64,000 bases of DNA from Lingula anatina (lineage: Eukaryota; Brachiopoda; Lingulata; Lingulida; Lingulidae): assembly GCF_001039355.2 (NCBI RefSeq), contig NW_019773625.1, positions 451,864 through 515,863 on the forward strand, written 5' to 3'. Position 1 is the first letter of the stretch; every line of letters begins with the position of its first letter. Below the pieces are notes generated by a model that saw only the letters and a list, made by a program, of their open reading frames with translations, had not been told where the DNA came from and searched no databases. The translations under genes and the position numbers were made by a program. Below are positions 26,467 through 39,400 of the stretch, piece after piece.

Positions 26467-27387
26467 GGAAGCAGGCAGACGGTGAAAATAATGAAATGGG
26501 AATAAGCAAGCAAGCAAAAAATAATGGAACCAACCTGCAAAAAAAGGAGCAGGGTAACACACCAAAGAGAACACCATATATTAAAAAATGACTTTATTAG
26601 CAAAGTTCTGAGGAGTAAAGGATTTCAAATTTTGGCAGGCTGAGAAATATTTAAAGTTTGTATAAAATTGACTGCACATCTGTGGAATTCAAAATCGGTC
26701 ACAATAAAACATGAAGGAAAAGGTAATATATTTTAAATGTTATTCCAATTAGGACAAGAATTGAAAGATTCGATTAATCTTATACAATTAGAAAATATAG
26801 ACAATTCCTGAGTATATACCGGTGCCATCTAAAAAAGTGCGGTTTAATGTTACTTCAGAATCTTTGTCTTTCTCATTTCTGTACAAATTTAAACATGAAG
26901 TATTCATATGAAGATATTTAACTATAAATTTATGTGTGGCAGACAATAAAAAAAACGCAAAATAAATGGATCCAGACTATAAATATTAAGAAAGGTCAGG
27001 AAAATTCTATCCGAGAGGACAAGTGACTTTGTTCCAAAGGATATGCAAAATTTTGAAAAAAAATTCACAAAGCAAAATTGTAAATGAAATTGAAGTTATT
27101 AATCTGGGCTGTTGCAAAATCTAATACATATTCTTTCAGCGGGTTAAAGCAATTAAAATATTTAATTCCCCTCTTTACGAAACACTTGGCATAACCATTT
27201 TAAATATCTCAAGGTGCCATAAAAAAACCATCAATCCCAAAAACAATATTCATAGATTATTTTTAGCAAACCGACTTTGAAAGTGCTCAATATTTATCAT
27301 ATCTATATAATTTTACTCATAATCATTATTACTTCATATCTATCATTGCTTCATATCCAAATGAAAACCAACAGAATTACAAAATTA

Positions 27388-28169
27388 TTTATTCAGTTTT
27401 AATATAACAGATGCAAGAAGGGGAGTAAGGTTCCTGAATGTTAACCCAAGGCTAGGTGGTTTGCAGGCAAATGCTGTGCGGCATCTCGGAGCTTCTGAAA
27501 TGAGAAAATATTGTTTACAGTTTTGACTAAACGGACAGGTTCTTGGAACAGGACTTACACTGCCACAGAGGTGAGGGCACTTAAAATTGAAATGACGTGC
27601 ATGTTTATTGACTTGTCAGAACTTCAGGTTCAGCTAGCTCAGAAAAACATATAAGGCTGAAATCGAGGTTGTTTGAGATGAAATAATTATACAACTATCT
27701 GAGAGATCTGGTTAAAAAGACACATTAAAATCAAAAGCTTACTGTTGTCGCTAATATTTAAACTTAATATTGAATGTTATAATATCTTTAACAGCTATGC
27801 ATCACGCGTTGGGGGGCGGGGTAACTTGTCGCATTTCAGAGAAGCGCCAAATAGATCTCATTTGAAAATTCTCTTTGAAGAATATATCAGATATTTTACA
27901 CGTAATTTGTATGCAAGTACAATCAAGTTCCAGTTTAGTTGCTCGTGTAGTGTATGTATGAACAGCACTGGAAAAGACGGACAGTGTTAAATATTTACCT
28001 GTTTATCGTGCATTGTATAATGAGCAATTGACATACTGATAAATGTACGTATATCGTGTGTATGTGCATGTGTGCAGTATTATATAAGGCATACATACTT
28101 TGCCAAACGGCCTTTGACAGCTTCTCATCCAAAGCAAAAGGAGAATGCTCAAGTCGACACAAGTCTCTT
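27388..28169 (-). other. Possible two-exon minus-strand transcript (uncertain)
   Basis: On the minus strand, 28099-28169 (71 bp) is bounded by TTTCAG upstream and GTATGT downstream. A second segment begins after CATTTCAG at 27494 and runs toward an AATAAA at 27388-27393 (read as TTTATT on the + strand). Two frames are open through the first exon, one reading RDLCRLEHSPFALDEKLSKA. I recognise no protein family, and the reading frame of the second exon is ambiguous, with stops at 27441 or 27452. It may be a non-coding RNA or a fragment of a gene whose other exons I could not find. Confidence 0.25.
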
Positions 28170-28396
28170 CTGAAAGAAATAATATACCTAAAACAAGAAG
28201 TTATATGTAACCTTATGCCTGTGTAGTTATAATAATGGTTATCTACTTCTCAAAATAGCGCCACAAATTTGCTTCAGTTTTCGGCCTTAAACATGCTAGA
28301 TACTTAACGCATATCTGCGATTTTAGTTGTAGTATTTAATGACGGTGTGACTAAAGTAATTAAAATACTTACAAAACATTATTAGCTTCTACGCCT

Positions 28397-28473
28397 TATA
28401 AAAGCCCAACCTTGCGACAGCACCACACATATCGAAGCGTCTTCACCTGACGGTGTCCAACTGCCAAGTGAGT
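28397..28473 (+). promoter_or_regulatory. TATA-like box followed by a splice donor
   Basis: TATAAAAG at 28397-28404 is followed about 64 bases later by CCAA then GTGAGT (donor GT at 28468-28469). That arrangement would suit a short 5' non-coding exon starting near 28428. The next + strand gene is PEMT at 30499, which has AG acceptors at 30482-30483 and in the duplicated unit upstream. This is inference only. Confidence 0.25.
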
Positions 28474-29319
28474 ATTCTGGAAGACAGCTCGCACTAGGAG
28501 GAGCAACTTATTGTTATGCAAATCACAACAGGTATGACTAGTTTTAGGTGAGAGGTTGTGACCGAAACTGTTCATGAACGGTCAAGGTCAGAACAGATGT
28601 GGATATGATTAAAGTCCACTCGTTGTTCGAATACAACACTTTATCCTAAAAATTATACCTGCGTCTTACACTCGCGTATCCCCATGATGTCACACCACTT
28701 CCACAAAACTCAATATTGAGTGAATGATAATGTTAATAAAATATATATCTTTTACCGTTAAATCGACGTTGCCGATAGAAACATAATAGAGTCGATAAAT
28801 CCGAGCACCATTGGATGAAAGTGCCTTCAGATAAAAAATTAAATAACGATAAATAGATCCATTCAAGTTAAGAATAAAGCCACAGAGTACGTTTGCAGCT
28901 CAAAATTTGTAAATATATATATAGGGCCTATATATTGTATAATGGTCTCGTTTTTAGTACTTGTAAAGGAATCAATAGGCCCTTGCCATCCTCCCTTACT
29001 GTTGTTGTCAAATTTCTCGCACTCTCCTGTTGAGCTTCTCTTTTATATAGGTCATTGTCAATAAGGACCATTTGTCTAATTGTAAAAATGCATTTTTTGG
29101 GCTCGGTCCATGTGCCACTTTAAAGATCTGTTGGCACGTGTAGGCCTATTAACTAGAAGTAATTGAACTTTTGGTGATGGCGTACATGTTCTTGTCCGTT
29201 CGTGGATTTAAAGGCATGTAACGAGACGTGTCTACCGAGGCTTTTTTGTGTAGGGTAAGGTGGGGTTAGTTTGCCCCTTTTTATTTATAAAAATTGAGAT
29301 GGAGGGAATACTATTACCT

Positions 29320-30015
29320 TCAGGCTTCTAGATATTTTTCATATCTTAATTGTAGAAGATCTATAGATCTAAGTGCCAGAAGTACACTGTAATTTTTTTT
29401 CAGAACAAATTCAGTTTTAAACCATCAAGTACATTGTACAAGCGTGCGAACTTGCTTCACCCCGGAAGGAGGGGGTAGCACACATCCTAGAATCCAAAAG
29501 AAAAATACAGGGTACCTTACACATGTTACATTATGATTTCTCTTCTGAAATCTAACCCTGCGGCAATAGCAGTGACGTATGACTGAGATTTATTAATGGG
29601 CACGCTTTTATTATCATTTTTATTGATTTAATGATTGTATTATTATTATTATTATTATTATTATTAGTAGTAGTAGTATTACTTATAAAGTTATCATGTT
29701 TTTGCTTGGAGAACATATCAAATTGTTAAGAGAGTGTGTTGACCAGTGAGCCTTGCTACATGTACGGGTCCTTGATAAACCCGATTGCTGTGGGCAGAAT
29801 ATTCTGGAGTGGAGAAAAGACCACTCGTGACTTGTGATTAAGACGAGCTGGGGGCTAGCCAAGCCGTAACCTTTCTTAACTTTTTTAAAAGGGGGGGGGG
29901 GTGCAAGCCAGATTATTAATTTTTTAAAAATTTCTTTATTGTGAATGTTCGGGATTATCTCACAGTGTAGCTGCAATGCAATGGAAGTTCCAGGAGTGAG
30001 GATCAACTTTAAGAC
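29320..30015 (+). repeat. Tandem unit A: diverged copy of the PEMT 5' flank
   Basis: This stretch aligns with unit B (30016-30518). Shared blocks include TTCAGGCTTCTAGAT versus TTCAAGCTTCTGGAT, the block with GTGGAGAAAAGACCACTCGT, GAGCTGGGGGCTAGC, and TTTCTTTATTGTGAA before the start codon. Unit A carries an extra segment, roughly 29430-29680, that includes an (ATT)n run. It ends with a copy of the PEMT start codon region. Confidence 0.8.
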
Positions 30016-30052
30016 CTTACTTTCAAGCTTCTGGATTTTTTTTTCTGAATGA
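29981..30052 (+). pseudogene. Duplicated PEMT start: ATG plus about nine matching codons, then divergence
   Basis: ATG at 29981 opens MEVPGVRINF, matching the first ten residues of the intact PEMT (MEVPELRINF) 518 bases downstream, including the upstream context CACAGTGTAGCT. After AGGATCAACTT the similarity to PEMT ends, and the frame runs on to TGA after a further 13 unrelated codons. It is the broken edge of a tandem duplication and is not expected to be functional as a protein. Its upstream AUG could matter if transcripts start 5' of it. Confidence 0.7.
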
Positions 30053-30498
30053 AGTTTAATTACATACTTTAATCGTCAGAAGTCCACCGTAATTTTTTCG
30101 GAGAAAATTCATTTTTAAAATGTCTATAACTCAAGTTATTGGATTTTAATTGAAAGTCATAAAGTTATCACGTTTGTGATAAGAGAATATATTGAAATGT
30201 TAAGTGTATGGACAGACATGTAAGGATTGCCGATAAACCCGATTGCTGTAGGCAGAATATACTGGAGTGGAGAAAAGACCACTCGTGATTTGTGATTGAA
30301 ACGAGCTGGGGGCTAGCTAGGTCATAAATTTCCTTCAGTTTTGGGTGCAAGCCGAATCATTTTATTTCTTTATTGTGAACGTTAAGGATTATCTCTCAAT
30401 TACTTATTTCTTTATTGTGAACATTCAAAATTATCTCACAATTATTTATTTCTTTATTGTGAACGTTCAGGATTACCTCACAGTGTAGCTCCCGTGGT
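30016..30498 (+). promoter_or_regulatory. Tandem unit B: immediate 5' flank of PEMT
   Basis: The 480 bases before the start codon contain the second copy of the duplicated unit. Within them, a sequence TTATTTCTTTATTGTGAAC is present three times in a row (about 30362, 30406 and 30446), an internal triplication of about 41 bp not seen in unit A. A possible acceptor, CTCACAG, ends at 30483, so part of this may be an intron. No clear TATA box was seen. Confidence 0.5.
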
Positions 30499-31077
30499 AT
30501 GGAAGTCCCAGAACTGAGGATCAACTTCGCAGACCCTAACTTGTGGGTTGCTGCTCTGTGTATTGCATTCAGTCCACTGTTTTGGAATGTGGTGGCCAGG
30601 TGGGAATACAGAACCCATCTGCTCAACAGACTTTGCGGGTCCCCATACATAGGATGTTATGTCTTGACAGCTGCGATATGTATACTAGGCATTTACAGGG
30701 ATGGGAAGTTCAGCCTGGCTCTTCAAAGCCAGCCCAAGTCTCCCGAGTTGTCCAGTGACTGGGTTCTCTGGTCTGGATACGTCTCTGTATTCATTGGGGT
30801 CACGCTGGTCGTGACTAGTACCTACGCTCTGGGAATCACAGGGACATTTTTGGGAGATTATTTTGGCATTTTGCTTGATGAAAAGGTGACCAGTTTCCCA
30901 TATAACATTATGGACAACCCTATGTATTTTGGATCTGTTATGAACTTCTTTGGTGGAGCTCTTATACAAGCTAGCCATGCAGGCCTTTTGCTCGCTCTCT
31001 GGAAAGCTGTGGTTTACAAGATCGCTATCATGTTTGAAGCCCCATTTACTGAGGCTATTTACAGTAAAAAGGCGTAA
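30499..31077 (+). CDS. PEMT: Phosphatidylethanolamine N-methyltransferase-like protein, intronless
   Basis: PEMT makes phosphatidylcholine by three SAM-dependent methylations of phosphatidylethanolamine in the ER membrane. This 192-residue frame aligns without gaps from residue 1 to the end with the vertebrate enzyme (199 residues in human). Conserved blocks are FWNVVARWE (28-36), GSPY (47-50), GTFLGDYFGIL (115-125), FPYNIMDNPMY (133-143) and PFT-x-x-IY near the end. Several hydrophobic segments (about 12-30, 48-65, 88-110 and 150-178) fit a multi-span membrane protein, and the C-terminal KKA is ER-like. Two positions reported as SAM-binding differ: human G98-L-G100 is FIG, and E180-E181 is EA. 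The coding region has no intron, whereas vertebrate PEMT genes are split, which suggests a retrocopy or intron loss. Intact, so probably functional or recently so. Confidence 0.9.
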   Translation: MEVPELRINFADPNLWVAALCIAFSPLFWNVVARWEYRTHLLNRLCGSPYIGCYVLTAAICILGIYRDGKFSLALQSQPKSPELSSDWVLWSGYVSVFIGVTLVVTSTYALGITGTFLGDYFGILLDEKVTSFPYNIMDNPMYFGSVMNFFGGALIQASHAGLLLALWKAVVYKIAIMFEAPFTEAIYSKKA

Positions 31078-32720
31078 GTACAAAGCAACAGTCACAAAGA
31101 CTAGGTGCTTCCTCGGCCACGGACATGAAATCACGTGGCAAGATCAAGGGAATTCGACATAGTTTCCTAAAACCTTCAAATCTCTGCAGATGGACACGGA
31201 TTTTCTCATATTTAGGACTATTCATTGTTTTCCTCGACTCTTGAAATTAAATTGTACACCAAACCATCATTTGGTGGAAAACTTAAGAACTGAACTGAAA
31301 TATGCAAATTTGCATAATCCACATAATTATCTGGTTTAATTTTACCAGCTGTAGCACCTGCAGCAGAAGTACACAACACAGATTAGCTTCACAATGATTT
31401 TAAACTCGGGCAGCGTTCTTTGGCCGCCGCCTTGTATTAAATTTAGTTTCTCAACAGAAGGTCCTGTAATATTGGCTACCGTCTTTAGTGAAAAAACGGA
31501 GACAAGTTCCGAGCTTACAAAAAACTTCTCTCCATCATCAAGGTGGTGAGGATTTACCCCCTCCAAGACATTTCACAGATAAGTTCCTAGATAAATAGAC
31601 AGCCATTTTTTCCCTATAGAATCTGCCACCCTGGTACAGGGTAGTGAGGTCTTTAGAGTAAACTGTGTGCAGGCACTGGCAGTACTGGAGTTTGCACGAC
31701 ATAATTCTGAAGGGTGTAATACAAAACGTGGTCATAAATTATTACAAACATCAAAGTGAAATTAGCAAGTCACAGGAAATAAAGAGAAGTTCGAGAAAGT
31801 ACTGCATTTTTGGGTCAATTTTATGAAGTTTAAATTTTTTTTCTTTGAAAAATTTGTTTAAAGAAAGCATTTTACGCGGTAATTTCTACTGTTAATTTAT
31901 AAAAACTAGCTGGAAATTCAGCCAATTTAACCTACATTCAGTTACAGTACTTTCTATACCTTTTGTCCAACTGCATGTACACAATTTGCCGTCACCATAA
32001 ACTGAGGCCGATCACTAATTTTTGTAAGACGTATTTTGAAGTTAACCCCACGCCCGAATTTCACTCCGCGTAAAGGAGTTCTGGTTGTCAGAAATTTCTT
32101 TCTGAAAGAATAGTTTACCGTCGTGTGTGTTGATAATTCTTGTAATTTCTCTTCTACACACAACATACTATGTGAACCGAGTGACTACATATATTGGCTT
32201 TCTTCGTCTCAAATGCGCCCAAGAAGTAAAACACAGGTGCTTATTTACGCACCGATTTGGTGAGCTTTGCAGTATGCACCAAAATTGGCGGAATCGGGGC
32301 ACAAATGAGCTCAACGTACTAGAATTTTACATGAGAGAAGTGTATCAAGACCTCGGGTCAGGTGCATTCTGGCTTTTTTTTTCACCAAGCTATATCGAGT
32401 CTGGCATACTGGTCTCGGGTGACATTGCATTATCTCATACTTAAAGTGTTAAGTTTCATTGAAGGTTACCACACCAATCACGAATGCGCACTTGGTCATA
32501 TCCAATACGGCGTTGTGGTTCCACAGAAAGACAAGGGGCAATATTTACACACAAAACATTTGCACTTGGTGTGGCGATGCCGCTTTTCACACGCCAAAAT
32601 TCGGACACGAGAATGACCCCCACCCTTCCACCAATTCACAGAGTTGTTTTATTCGTGACAGGGAAAAACATGCCTTTTATTAAGAACAGAAGGGATTAAG
32701 GTATTACGCGAAAACTTTGC
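31078..32720. other. Intergenic and PEMT 3' flank
   Basis: No further gene was recognised. Possible + strand poly(A) signals are ATTAAA at 31246-31251 and AATAAA at 31778-31783. The part 32030-32700 is more GC- and CpG-rich than its surroundings, with short open frames in several phases, none with recognisable similarity. Confidence 0.5.
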
Positions 32721-32724
32721 CGTT

Positions 32725-35700
32725 TTTATTTTAATCAGACTTTATTGAACTGAAAATTAAAAATACAAACAAACAGGACAAGGTTTCTATAAAATAGATT
32801 TCGATCTCTATAAAAAAAGCTATAACGGAGATGCGGTTTGATTGAGGAAAAGCAATTGCTCTCAGAATTTACACGATATTTATTTTTTCTCATGTACTTA
32901 AGCACGCTACGTGTTAATCTTTTGATTACATATTATTAGCATCCATGCACTCGACAAATAACCAACTGATTTTTGTCCCAGAACTACATTGCTTTTCACA
33001 AAGTAAACAAACGGCACCTTGATAAAAAATCTATCAACAAAACTTTCTTCTTTCATTATTCACATTGAAAGGTAAAAGTATCGTCTTTAATCTAAATGCA
33101 AAAATGTATCTGTATGAATGTCTGTTACAATCAAAATATGCATGTGATATAAGTGCTTTTTTTTTCAAAATATTTAAAAGAGAAAATCACAATAATATTA
33201 AACTTCAGGGTTGTGTATTCAAAATATTTCCCAGGGCCATGTATAACAAAAATTTCATTTAGTTATCAAAGGTATGCAAAAGTTCCAAGAAATCTCACAT
33301 ATACACAGGACACCGAGAAAAATGGTTTTACAAATCATATACACGTCAAATTTTCAAAATATACAGTTGATAGTAAGAATGACAAAGACCGATTAATTCT
33401 CAGTTCCGCATGGCATATTTCTTTCTGAAACAAGAGGTGCTTCATCCCCACCCCAAAATGGGCTGCAAGAAAAAACAATAAGACACGCCATGTCCGTGGG
33501 TGCATTCGCACGCACGCACACACAGCAACATATATGTGAAGCATTTAATAGAATCCATAATATTGAATACAAAGACACTGTAGATACACACACCATATTT
33601 CCAATCATTTATCAATAATGAGCATTACATCATCTATAAAAAGAGGAAACATTCCAATGTATTTACAAAGTTAGGCATGTATGCGCTCATTACCCTAGCT
33701 TGAAGTTTGCTGTAAGAAATTTACTGATCTAAGCATCACCTTTAAACAAATGGCAATTCATAAAAATAATGATAATTCTGCATTCCCAATTCTTATGGCC
33801 TTACCTTTCTCTTATGGTTTCACTTCTGAGACCTAGTTTGCAAAATCATGCAACAGAGGCATCTACACGATCTCATAAAAATTCACAAAAGATGACCATG
33901 TGCATTTATAACATAAATCCCAAACCACTATTTTCTTCTTTACAAACAGGTAAGTTGACTGGTGCAAAAGATACTGTTAATCGTTTATTTCAGTGTTAAA
34001 TGTTTTTAACTTTTTGTTTTCCGACCTTCCCCTCCCCTCTCAAGTAAAATTTAAGAGCAACAATATACGTTTTAGAAAAGTAATACATAACAACTGATTA
34101 ACAGTATCATTGCAAGTAAGGACATCTTGTGCAAAAATGTCATGCCGTGTCTTCAGAGTATTTCCAACTCTGCCTTGCTGCAGCACCTGAATATTAAGTA
34201 CTAATGGGTCTTAAAAATAACAAAACATTTCATGGTACATGAAAAATTGAGTAGAACACAGAATTGGAACCAAATAAACAATTTTAAGTGCACATTTCTC
34301 TTTCTGAATGTAACATATTATGTATATATAATGTACAGCAATAAGCAGAAATACATATGCACGCTAAATAATATATTTCAACCATAAAACCAGATTGCCG
34401 CACGTGTCCAGGATTTCGCCGCTGCCTCTATTTGCATTAGATGCCTACAAAATTAAAAACCAAATTTTCCCTATTTTTTCAACAAGCAAAAAATAAACAA
34501 TATGATCATATAATCAAACAATTCTTCATACCACAGCAACAGCATTTAGCATAAATTGGGAGAATATTTCTAAAAGGATGCAAATCCCAAATGTTGTGTA
34601 AAAATGCAATGTCAGATCAACTCTTAAATGTCCAATATATTCATGAATCAGATATAAACAAAGACATATAATGAAACTTTTCTTTCTACATGTATGTGCA
34701 CAAGTGTTAGTCTGATTTAGAGTGGCATAACCCGACAAGAGAATAATGCGATTAATCCATAATCAATTCAAATAGATGACCATTTTGCTTATGCATTTAC
34801 CAATAAGAACCACGTAGATCTCTTTCCCTTTGGATGAAAACTGCATCTGTAGCAATATTAACTTTTTACAACAAATCTTATTCCTCCCACTCCATAAACA
34901 GTTCATATTATGATAAAAAACCAATGGTCTTCTAATTAATTAACCAATGTCAAAGCTGTCGATGAAAAACTTCACATGCTGAGACGGGGGGAAAATATAG
35001 TACATATGCATGTCATTCTGAAATGTGGTTAAGTGTAATATTTGTGAACGGTTTTATTTACAAGAAAATGTTCTGATTTGAGGTTTTCATGCAAACCTCT
35101 TGTTGACTGCTGGGCAACGCTGTCATATTGGAAACTGGAGAACAACTCATTTAAACCTCTCTCTCTCTCTCATCCAAAATAATGGTTTTAAACAATGTCT
35201 CTATTTGTACAATGGAATGGTAAAACTATAACCAATTTCATATGGGTACAGAATGATAAAATATTTATCTTCATCTCTTTATCTACAATATTCAAAACTA
35301 CCATCAAGTTTGTCTCAAGTGCACAAAATTATCATATAATACAAAATACAACATCCTAGCTAGCTATCTCTGAGACTCACTTATTTAACTGTTTACATAA
35401 AAGAAACATAAAACACAAATAGTACCAGAAATACAACAATATCAATGTCAAATCGCATCATCAACATCATCAGGTACATCATTATATGCAGCAATAATCA
35501 TAATGACTCAATGCAAATGCATGAATATTTTTTTTCATTTTCAATACATGTATTTCAAAGTTCGCAGAGGAGAAATCATCTTCCGTAACACACCAGACCT
35601 AAAAAGAACAAGGAGAAAAAACCAACATGTCAAAGAGAGCAGAGTTGAAATCTCGTTAATCATATTTATATCTTTATACTTACCCATTATATTGATTCTG

Positions 35701-36498
35701 AAACAGGCAAAGGCGCCCGGGCCTTGCTTCCTTCTTTTAAATAAAATTCATATTAATGCAAGGAATGTTTATAAAACATTTACATTCAAGTCACGACAGC
35801 ACACCCTATGGGCAGTTTAATATCTCAAATAACAAGTATCAATTTAATCATGTGTGAGTTTAGTACATGTGAACAGAGAGAAGAACATGCTTGACAAAGA
35901 TGGTGGGGAATCTGCTGCAGATTGGTGAATAGAGATGAGAGAGAGAAAACAGATACAATTGAATAGTTAAATAAAGAGATTATTCAGTTGTTAGTTAAAT
36001 TACATTTAATGATAAACATAAAAGATTGAAAAATATTAAAGCATTTTTGGAAAAGATTATTCAAATTAGTAATTAATTTCAGCTACATGAAAATATGGAA
36101 AGCTGTCAAAGATAATTTCAGATTTAGCACATATATACCGATTCCACCAAAATAAACCCCAATTTCAATATAAAATTGAATAAATTGTACAGTAACAATC
36201 AAAATCTACAGTGCTTCAAGTTACCAAGCAAATGAAAAATAAAAAACAAAGGGTGCATAGATAACAAACAGCCTTGAAACATCATCAGCGACAACGCAGC
36301 TTCTGAAAAAAACTGTGGTCTGATGAAAAAAAACAAGACAGATGGAAATGCAGTAATCAAGAAAAATAAATAAATAAAACACTTTGCAACACACACAAAC
36401 AGCTTGTGAATATGGACATATTGTGGAAGCATGTTATATTGATATAGGGCTAAGAATCATACCACTAAGCTGCTGATGCCATCGCTGTCATCTCACAG
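32725..36498 (-). other. Candidate long 3' UTR of the FUBP gene
   Basis: After the FUBP stop codon (36499-36501, minus strand) about 3.7 kb has no coding signal on either strand. Two minus-strand AATAAA hexamers lie close together at 32741-32746 and 32725-32730, after which base composition changes. Several nearer hexamers exist, so alternative shorter ends are likely. Extent is inferred from sequence only. Confidence 0.4.
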
Positions 36499-39400
36499 TT
36501 ACTGATACTGCTGCTGCTGTTGTTGTGGTTGCTGCTGCTGTTGTTGATATGGTTGCTGGCCCTGCGGCTGCCCTCCCTGCTGCTGCTGCCTGGCGTAGGC
36601 CAAGATGGCATCGGCCTGTTGGTGCAGCCCTTGCTGGCGATAGTACTCGGCCCACTGTGCGCTGTAGTCAGGCTGTCCTGTGGAGGGGTTCATACCTGAG
36701 GTGGAAAGGAAGCCTTTTATCTAAAGTGGCTGTAATAATAAACCTTGGATAAAACTGGGACAGATTCTAATGCCCAAGAAATTTGGGGATTCTCTGGAAA
36801 AGTTGCATCAGCCAAGTTAAAAGGTAGGATATCATATCAAGTGCTTGGAAACCCCTGGAATCATTACATCTCAGAGTTTGACCTTACCATCTTAGCTGGA
36901 TAGTATTTCTTGACTAAGTGGGTGCAATTGCAGGGGGAGTTCCCATCAAAACTCATGTACCCAGATCTCTAGCTAGTGAATTAATTTGGTCATTTGGTTC
37001 AACCAACTAAAATTTGGCTGCAATTTCAGACTGGGATGTAGACCACTGGCACCATTTGCCAATATGTCTACACTGGTTACAGATCCTGCTCTGGGAGAGT
37101 AGGTTTCTACACCAAGGTGCCCCCAAGGCTCTGTAGGGCTCGAAAGGTTTTAGAACAGGGTAAAATTCACAATACAAGACCCTTACTTGGAGTGGCTCCA
37201 GCGGGCTGCTGCTGTTGCTGAGGCTGCTGCTGTTGTTGGGGCTGCTGAGATGGCTGACCTTGACCTTGACCTCCCTGATTATAATACTGTGCATAATAAG
37301 CTGCCCACGCCGCTGCATTGGCATCAGCCGCCTGCTTGTCTGAAAAAAAGATGGGCACTGAGCTATACTTTCCAAAACAACAATCAAGTTCTTTATGTCA
37401 TCTTTTAAACCAGTAAGGTATGCCAACAGCACCTTTGACAAATAGTATAGTCAGGAAATTGGTGTTAGCCCCATGCTTAAGGTCAGTAATATTTATTAAT
37501 TTTATTATAAACGTTTTGAGCCATGACTTATAGTACAATTACAAATTATTTGCCATGTTGCACCCAGCGATCCTTCACTTGTAAAAACTGGCTGTTACTT
37601 ACTTGGATCATTAGGATTAGAATACTGCTGATATGCATTACCCCAGCCCTGGGGGGCATAGGCTTGAGGAGGAGGCTGCTGCCTGTAATAAATAAATAAT
37701 TTTTTTTTTCATTCAGATACCTGTTCTGTGCTTTTTCCAAATACCAAAACAATTTGTTGTTACTGCAACATGAAACAAAGCATACAAATTCCCTTCTTAA
37801 ACAAACTACAACTCTAACCATATTTTCTTTTACTATACATTGAAATTCTATCATATATCACATAGCGCTACTTACCCTGGTCCCCCTGGTGGACCCCCAG
37901 GGCCACCTGGTCCCCCTGGGCCTGGTGGACCCCCCTGGGGTGGTGGCTGAATAAAACAATGAATAAAAATATTAAATACCTAGATTCAGTTCTATCAAAC
38001 ATTATCATGGGTTTTGTCGCATTTTTTTAGCCACAAGATTGTACAGTAATGGTACTTTTTTCAGAAAGCAGTGTTATGACATCAAAATCTTTTAAAAGTC
38101 TTTGTTCTTTTTCTCTCTATCTTTACATTCAACTATTCACTCACCAGTCCAGCCTTCTCACATATGAGACCTATAGCATGCTGGATCTGGGACGGGTTGC
38201 CTCTGACAATGAAGAGTTTCTCGCCGGGGCGTGGCTGGCGGTTCCTGTCCAGCTCCACGTGAGCACCAGACTGGGTTTTGATTTCATTGATTGTGCTGCC
38301 ACCTGGATATGATGAATAGCAACTGAGACATGGCCAGATATAGTACAATTTATTATTCTATTTGATGACTGGTGCTGGAGTCCTATTTTAAAGTACACAC
38401 AGCAGCATTTGGATACATTCATATATGCTTAATATTCTACAAGGGAACTAAACGGGTATAGAGCAGGGAAAAATAAGGTTGCAATATAAAACTTAGGATG
38501 TCTGATAAAAGCTTGGTGGATTAAAGAGCATTCAATCTCAATCAGGTCAAATGGTAGACTTTTGGAAATAGAAAAATCAAAGACAAATCATTTTCTCACA
38601 TCCTCACCTTTGCCAATAACTAATCCACATTTCTCCTGTGGTACAGAGTAAGTAGTTTCATCCTGGAATCCACCATCTCCGCCCTCACCCCCAAAACCAC
38701 CCCCTGGGGGGCCACCTCCTCTGCCACCCCCTCCAAATCCACCACGTCCTCGTCCACGGCCCCTGCCTCCAAAACCACCTCTGCCTGGGGGACCTCCTTG
38801 GGTCTAGAAGAACAAATGTTTTGAATATTATAGGTGAAATTCTGGAATTTCAAATACATAATGGTCTCTCTCTCTCTCTCTCTCACACTGGACCTCAACC
38901 AAATGCCGCTGAAGCTCAAAATGCCGCTGAAGCTCAAACCTTGCAAGGGAGCACATAAGGAAGTATAAAGTGAAGAGCCTGGTCCACATGAGGCTCTAAA
39001 ACCGAGGCTAGTGTGCAGAAGTCTACTATCAAACCCCAGTCAAGAGGTCCACCTCAGCAGACCTTACTGGTGTTAGCGAATCCTCCACGGTTTTATTTAG
39101 CACAAGTTGACACCCAGGGAGCACTGTGTTGGCTGACTGGGCTCTAATTATGTGCAGTGAGAAGTCATTGGTAATGTATTCTTAGCATTATCAAAAATGC
39201 ATGGGTCAGTTAATAAGGTCAAGCAGATGTTCAATGTGATACTTGTGTAACATACACTGACCTACATGAACAGGATTGAACAGGATTCTTTAAAATCTAT
39301 TACAATTCCTGGTAAATTCAGATGAATTCAGTTGTCTACTTCACTAAGTATTGGTTCAAATCCTGCATTTCTTGTTATAATACAGCTCCAATACTTCAGT

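Noticed and set aside
25982-26560. 192-residue proline-rich minus-strand open frame
   Set aside because: It is a by-product of the 34-bp minisatellite; three units make 102 bases, so frames stay open and repeat. There is no start context or splice structure, and other frames are open too.
32127-32699. Overlapping + strand open frames of 70-105 residues near the FUBP 3' end
   Set aside because: Several frames are open at once and none shows domain features; the region is simply less AT-rich.
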